43,592 nt of DNA from JAAXVZ01 sp964392465 (lineage in GTDB: Archaea; Nanobdellota; Nanobdellia; Woesearchaeales; GW2011-AR15): positions 1 through 43,592 of the forward strand of contig CAYMPC010000004.1 in the NCBI GenBank assembly GCA_964392465.1. The letters are read 5' to 3'. The translations under genes and the position numbers were made by a program. Positions 41,784 through 43,592 of this stretch are shown one piece after another; position 1 is the first letter of the stretch, and the number at the start of each line of letters is the position of its first letter. The notes beneath the pieces are model-generated. The model did not search any database, was not told the origin of the DNA, and worked only from the letters and a program-made list of their open reading frames with translations.

Positions 41784-43592
41784 TCATGAAGGAAGAGTTG
41801 AAACAGTTATGTTTTTGTAATCAACTGCAGAAGAGCTTCTTGTTATGAATAATTCGTAGAAATATCCTGTGTCTGAGTTTAGTACTGTGTCATTATACTC
41901 ATTATTTGTCCCTCTGTAAATCAAAGAACTGTTTCTTTTTAGATCAGCAGAAATATATTCTCCAATAATCCACCATCTTAGCAAAATGCTTGATGGCCCT
42001 GCTTCAAAATATATATCTTTTTCATTTTCTTGTGTAATTAAGGTTAGATTCACATTATCAAATATAGTGATATTATAATAAACAAGCAAAGAGTAATTAT
42101 ATTCTGTTTCATTTTGTAATTCTGTGTCATTATAATACAACTCAGTTCCATTGTATATTAACGCATCATCTCTAAATAATTCAGAGTGATTATATGGGCC
42201 AAACACAGACCAGTTCATAAAGATACTTGAATTGGTTATTTCTGGAGCATTGAAATCTAATATCCAGAGAGAGTTAAACTCCGCATAAAAAGTAGCATTA
42301 ACATATAGAGTTTCTTCTGTTGTTGAATTTACATAAAGTTCATAGAAATAGCCAGAGGTGTTTTCTACGTCTGTATCATTGAAGCTTGTTAATTCACCAG
42401 AATAAATTAAAGTTCCATTCTTGAACAAATCAGCAGCAAGGTAATTACCAGTTATGCGCCATTTCACAAATATATTTGTATCATAAGAAACACCTTTGTA
42501 TAATCTTCTTATCCCAAAGACATCTTCTGTTGTGACATTTATTGTATTTGAGGCATTGCTCTCTCCTATGCTTTGGTTATAGGCAGTAACATTATAAATA
42601 TAGTTTGTCAAAGGAAGAAGCATTGTATCATTGTAGCTGTTTGTTTCTACAGATGCGATTTTTTCTCCAAACCTATAGATATTGTAAGATTCTGCTCCTT
42701 CTACAGAATCCCATCCTAAAGAAATGTTCTCATAATTTTGAGATATATTAATAAGATTTTCAGGAACAGGGAGATAATCAGGAGTTAATCTTTCAGTAGC
42801 AGCGAGGAAATCCTCTTTTTTCACATACCAATCATCAGGATCATTATTTGGCTCAACCAAGAACCAGCAGATTCCATTTCTTAAAGCAGTCCCGAAAACT
42901 AATAAAGTTTGACCTTCAAAACAAATGTCTTTTGGACAGAATTTCAAATCTTTATAACTCAAGTGGCACTCAGGAGGAATAACCCTATATTCTATATCTA
43001 TATATTCTTCTTCATCTTCGCATGGAGGATACATTGTTACTTTAGTATCTCCTCCTTCACAGGTATCTCCTCCATTTCCAGGAGGTATGCATTTATTATC
43101 TACACATTTACCTGGATTACAATTCTCTGGAGTGCATTGCTGTCCATTATCTCCATCATTTAAAGCATCAGTAATTTCATCTTTTGTAATACAAGTTGAA
43201 GAAGAACCAGAATTAAGAACTCTTCCGGTTATTGCGACTACTGCACCAGCATCAAGACCATCAGCAGGATAGTTTTCACAATGAGAGCACTCACTTCCAC
43301 TAACTTCCTTCCACTTTTCTCCATCACACTTAAGACAAACACTTTCACCATCACAATAATAAGCGCCATTAAAATTAACAGGACAATACTTCTCTTTTTC
43401 AGGAGTTAGACATTCCTCAAGTTTCTTTTCTTCATAAAATCCATCTTTGCATTCATAGCATTTGCCGCCTATTATCTTTAAACCCTTTTCGCTTTCGCAA
43501 TTGTATTTAAATTCAGGAAGTCCAGCTCCTGCAAATGTTATCTTTGCTCCTCCATTGATGCAGACTTCTTCTGTTGATTCCTCGCTGTTTAC
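41784..43592 (-). CDS. large Cys-rich / FN3 surface protein (N-terminus outside window)
   Basis: The frame runs open to the right edge: there is no stop between 41784 and 43592, so the Met at 43034 is internal and at least 602 codons are present. The upstream part has EGF- or disulfide-rich segments with many Cys (about codons 10-215). A fibronectin type III-like domain follows (about 273-350), and then three related repeats of about 80 residues. Each repeat has an ADLFKNG-IY-G...NDT...YFYELY pattern. Sequons NxT/S are dense, fitting AglB glycosylation. It is probably a secreted adhesin or S-layer-associated protein. No C-terminal anchor is seen. Confidence 0.75.
   Translation of the reverse strand, partial: VNSEESTEEVCINGGAKITFAGAGLPEFKYNCESEKGLKIIGGKCYECKDGFYEEKKLEECLTPEKEKYCPVNFNGAYYCDGESVCLKCDGEKWKEVSGSECSHCENYPADGLDAGAVVAITGRVLNSGSSSTCITKDEITDALNDGDNGQQCTPENCNPGKCVDNKCIPPGNGGDTCEGGDTKVTMYPPCEDEEEYIDIEYRVIPPECHLSYKDLKFCPKDICFEGQTLLVFGTALRNGICWFLVEPNNDPDDWYVKKEDFLAATERLTPDYLPVPENLINISQNYENISLGWDSVEGAESYNIYRFGEKIASVETNSYNDTMLLPLTNYIYNVTAYNQSIGESNASNTINVTTEDVFGIRRLYKGVSYDTNIFVKWRITGNYLAADLFKNGTLIYSGELTSFNDTDVENTSGYFYELYVNSTTEETLYVNATFYAEFNSLWILDFNAPEITNSSIFMNWSVFGPYNHSELFRDDALIYNGTELYYNDTELQNETEYNYSLLVYYNITIFDNVNLTLITQENEKDIYFEAGPSSILLRWWIIGEYISADLKRNSSLIYRGTNNEYNDTVLNSDTGYFYELFITRSSSAVDYKNITVSTLPS

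Noticed and set aside
43032..43034. ATG at 43034 as start of the FN3 surface protein
   Set aside because: The same frame is open without stop to the window edge, with Cys-rich sequence in register, so this Met is internal.
1..43592. CRISPR arrays, insertion sequences, rRNA genes
   Set aside because: No spaced identical repeats, no transposase-like proteins or terminal inverted repeats, and no rRNA-like sequence were seen.

Overview
This 43.6-kb, very AT-rich window is archaeal. It carries an archaeal DnaG-type primase, an AglB/STT3 oligosaccharyltransferase, aIF-5A, Sec61-beta, prepilins with class III signal peptides, TATA boxes placed about 25 nt before start codons, and an intron-containing tRNA. 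Small compact genes, many coiled-coil or pilin-like orphans and several short fusion proteins suggest a DPANN lineage, most likely Woesearchaeota/Pacearchaeota-like. That placement is inference.

Layout. (1) 1-9.2 kb is a surface glycosylation block: a GT2 glycosyltransferase (cut by the left edge), a membrane-anchored thioredoxin-like protein, a GT-C/PMT-like protein with a deacetylase-like C-terminus, a second GT-C-like protein, a UDP-glucuronate 4-epimerase-like SDR and AglB. (2) 9.3-12.6 kb holds dnaG, a GC-rich multi-hairpin non-coding region, a UbiA prenyltransferase and a cis-prenyltransferase that probably supplies the polyprenyl carrier lipid used by AglB. (3) 12.6-24.1 kb is a type IV pilus/secretion block: a prepilin, two coiled-coil proteins, two different secretion ATPases, two TadC/ArlJ-like membrane proteins, and a 1202-aa surface protein in which thrombospondin type 3 repeats interrupt a glycoside-hydrolase-like barrel. 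The small Sec61-beta gene follows. (4) 24.2-29.2 kb holds a CDP-alcohol phosphatidyltransferase/DUF192 fusion, an RNase H-like nuclease, an M50 protease, a parvulin PPIase and two orphans. (5) 29.3-34.7 kb is a second pilin operon: two short prepilins, a third pilin-like protein, a 916-aa vWA protein, another anchored protein and a stand-alone DUF192 gene. (6) 34.7-36.8 kb is an envelope module: a membrane-anchored winged-helix regulator, a secreted helical protein and a small lipoprotein, with repeat elements at their promoters. (7) 36.8-43.6 kb holds a tRNA-Leu(CAA) gene with two introns, a DUF457-like protein, DsbB, DUF1295, aIF-5A, a DUF333 lipoprotein, lysine 2,3-aminomutase, a MazG-like enzyme and a large Cys-rich/FN3 surface protein running off the right edge.

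The common theme is the cell surface: carrier lipid, glycan assembly, N-glycosylation, protein export, disulfide formation, folding, pilus assembly and large adhesin-like proteins rich in N-glycosylation sequons. The most unusual items are the T-loop intron in tRNA-Leu, an aIF-5A with threonine at the hypusine position, the TSP3 insertion between the two presumed catalytic glutamates of the hydrolase-like protein, and the structured RNA candidate upstream of dnaG.
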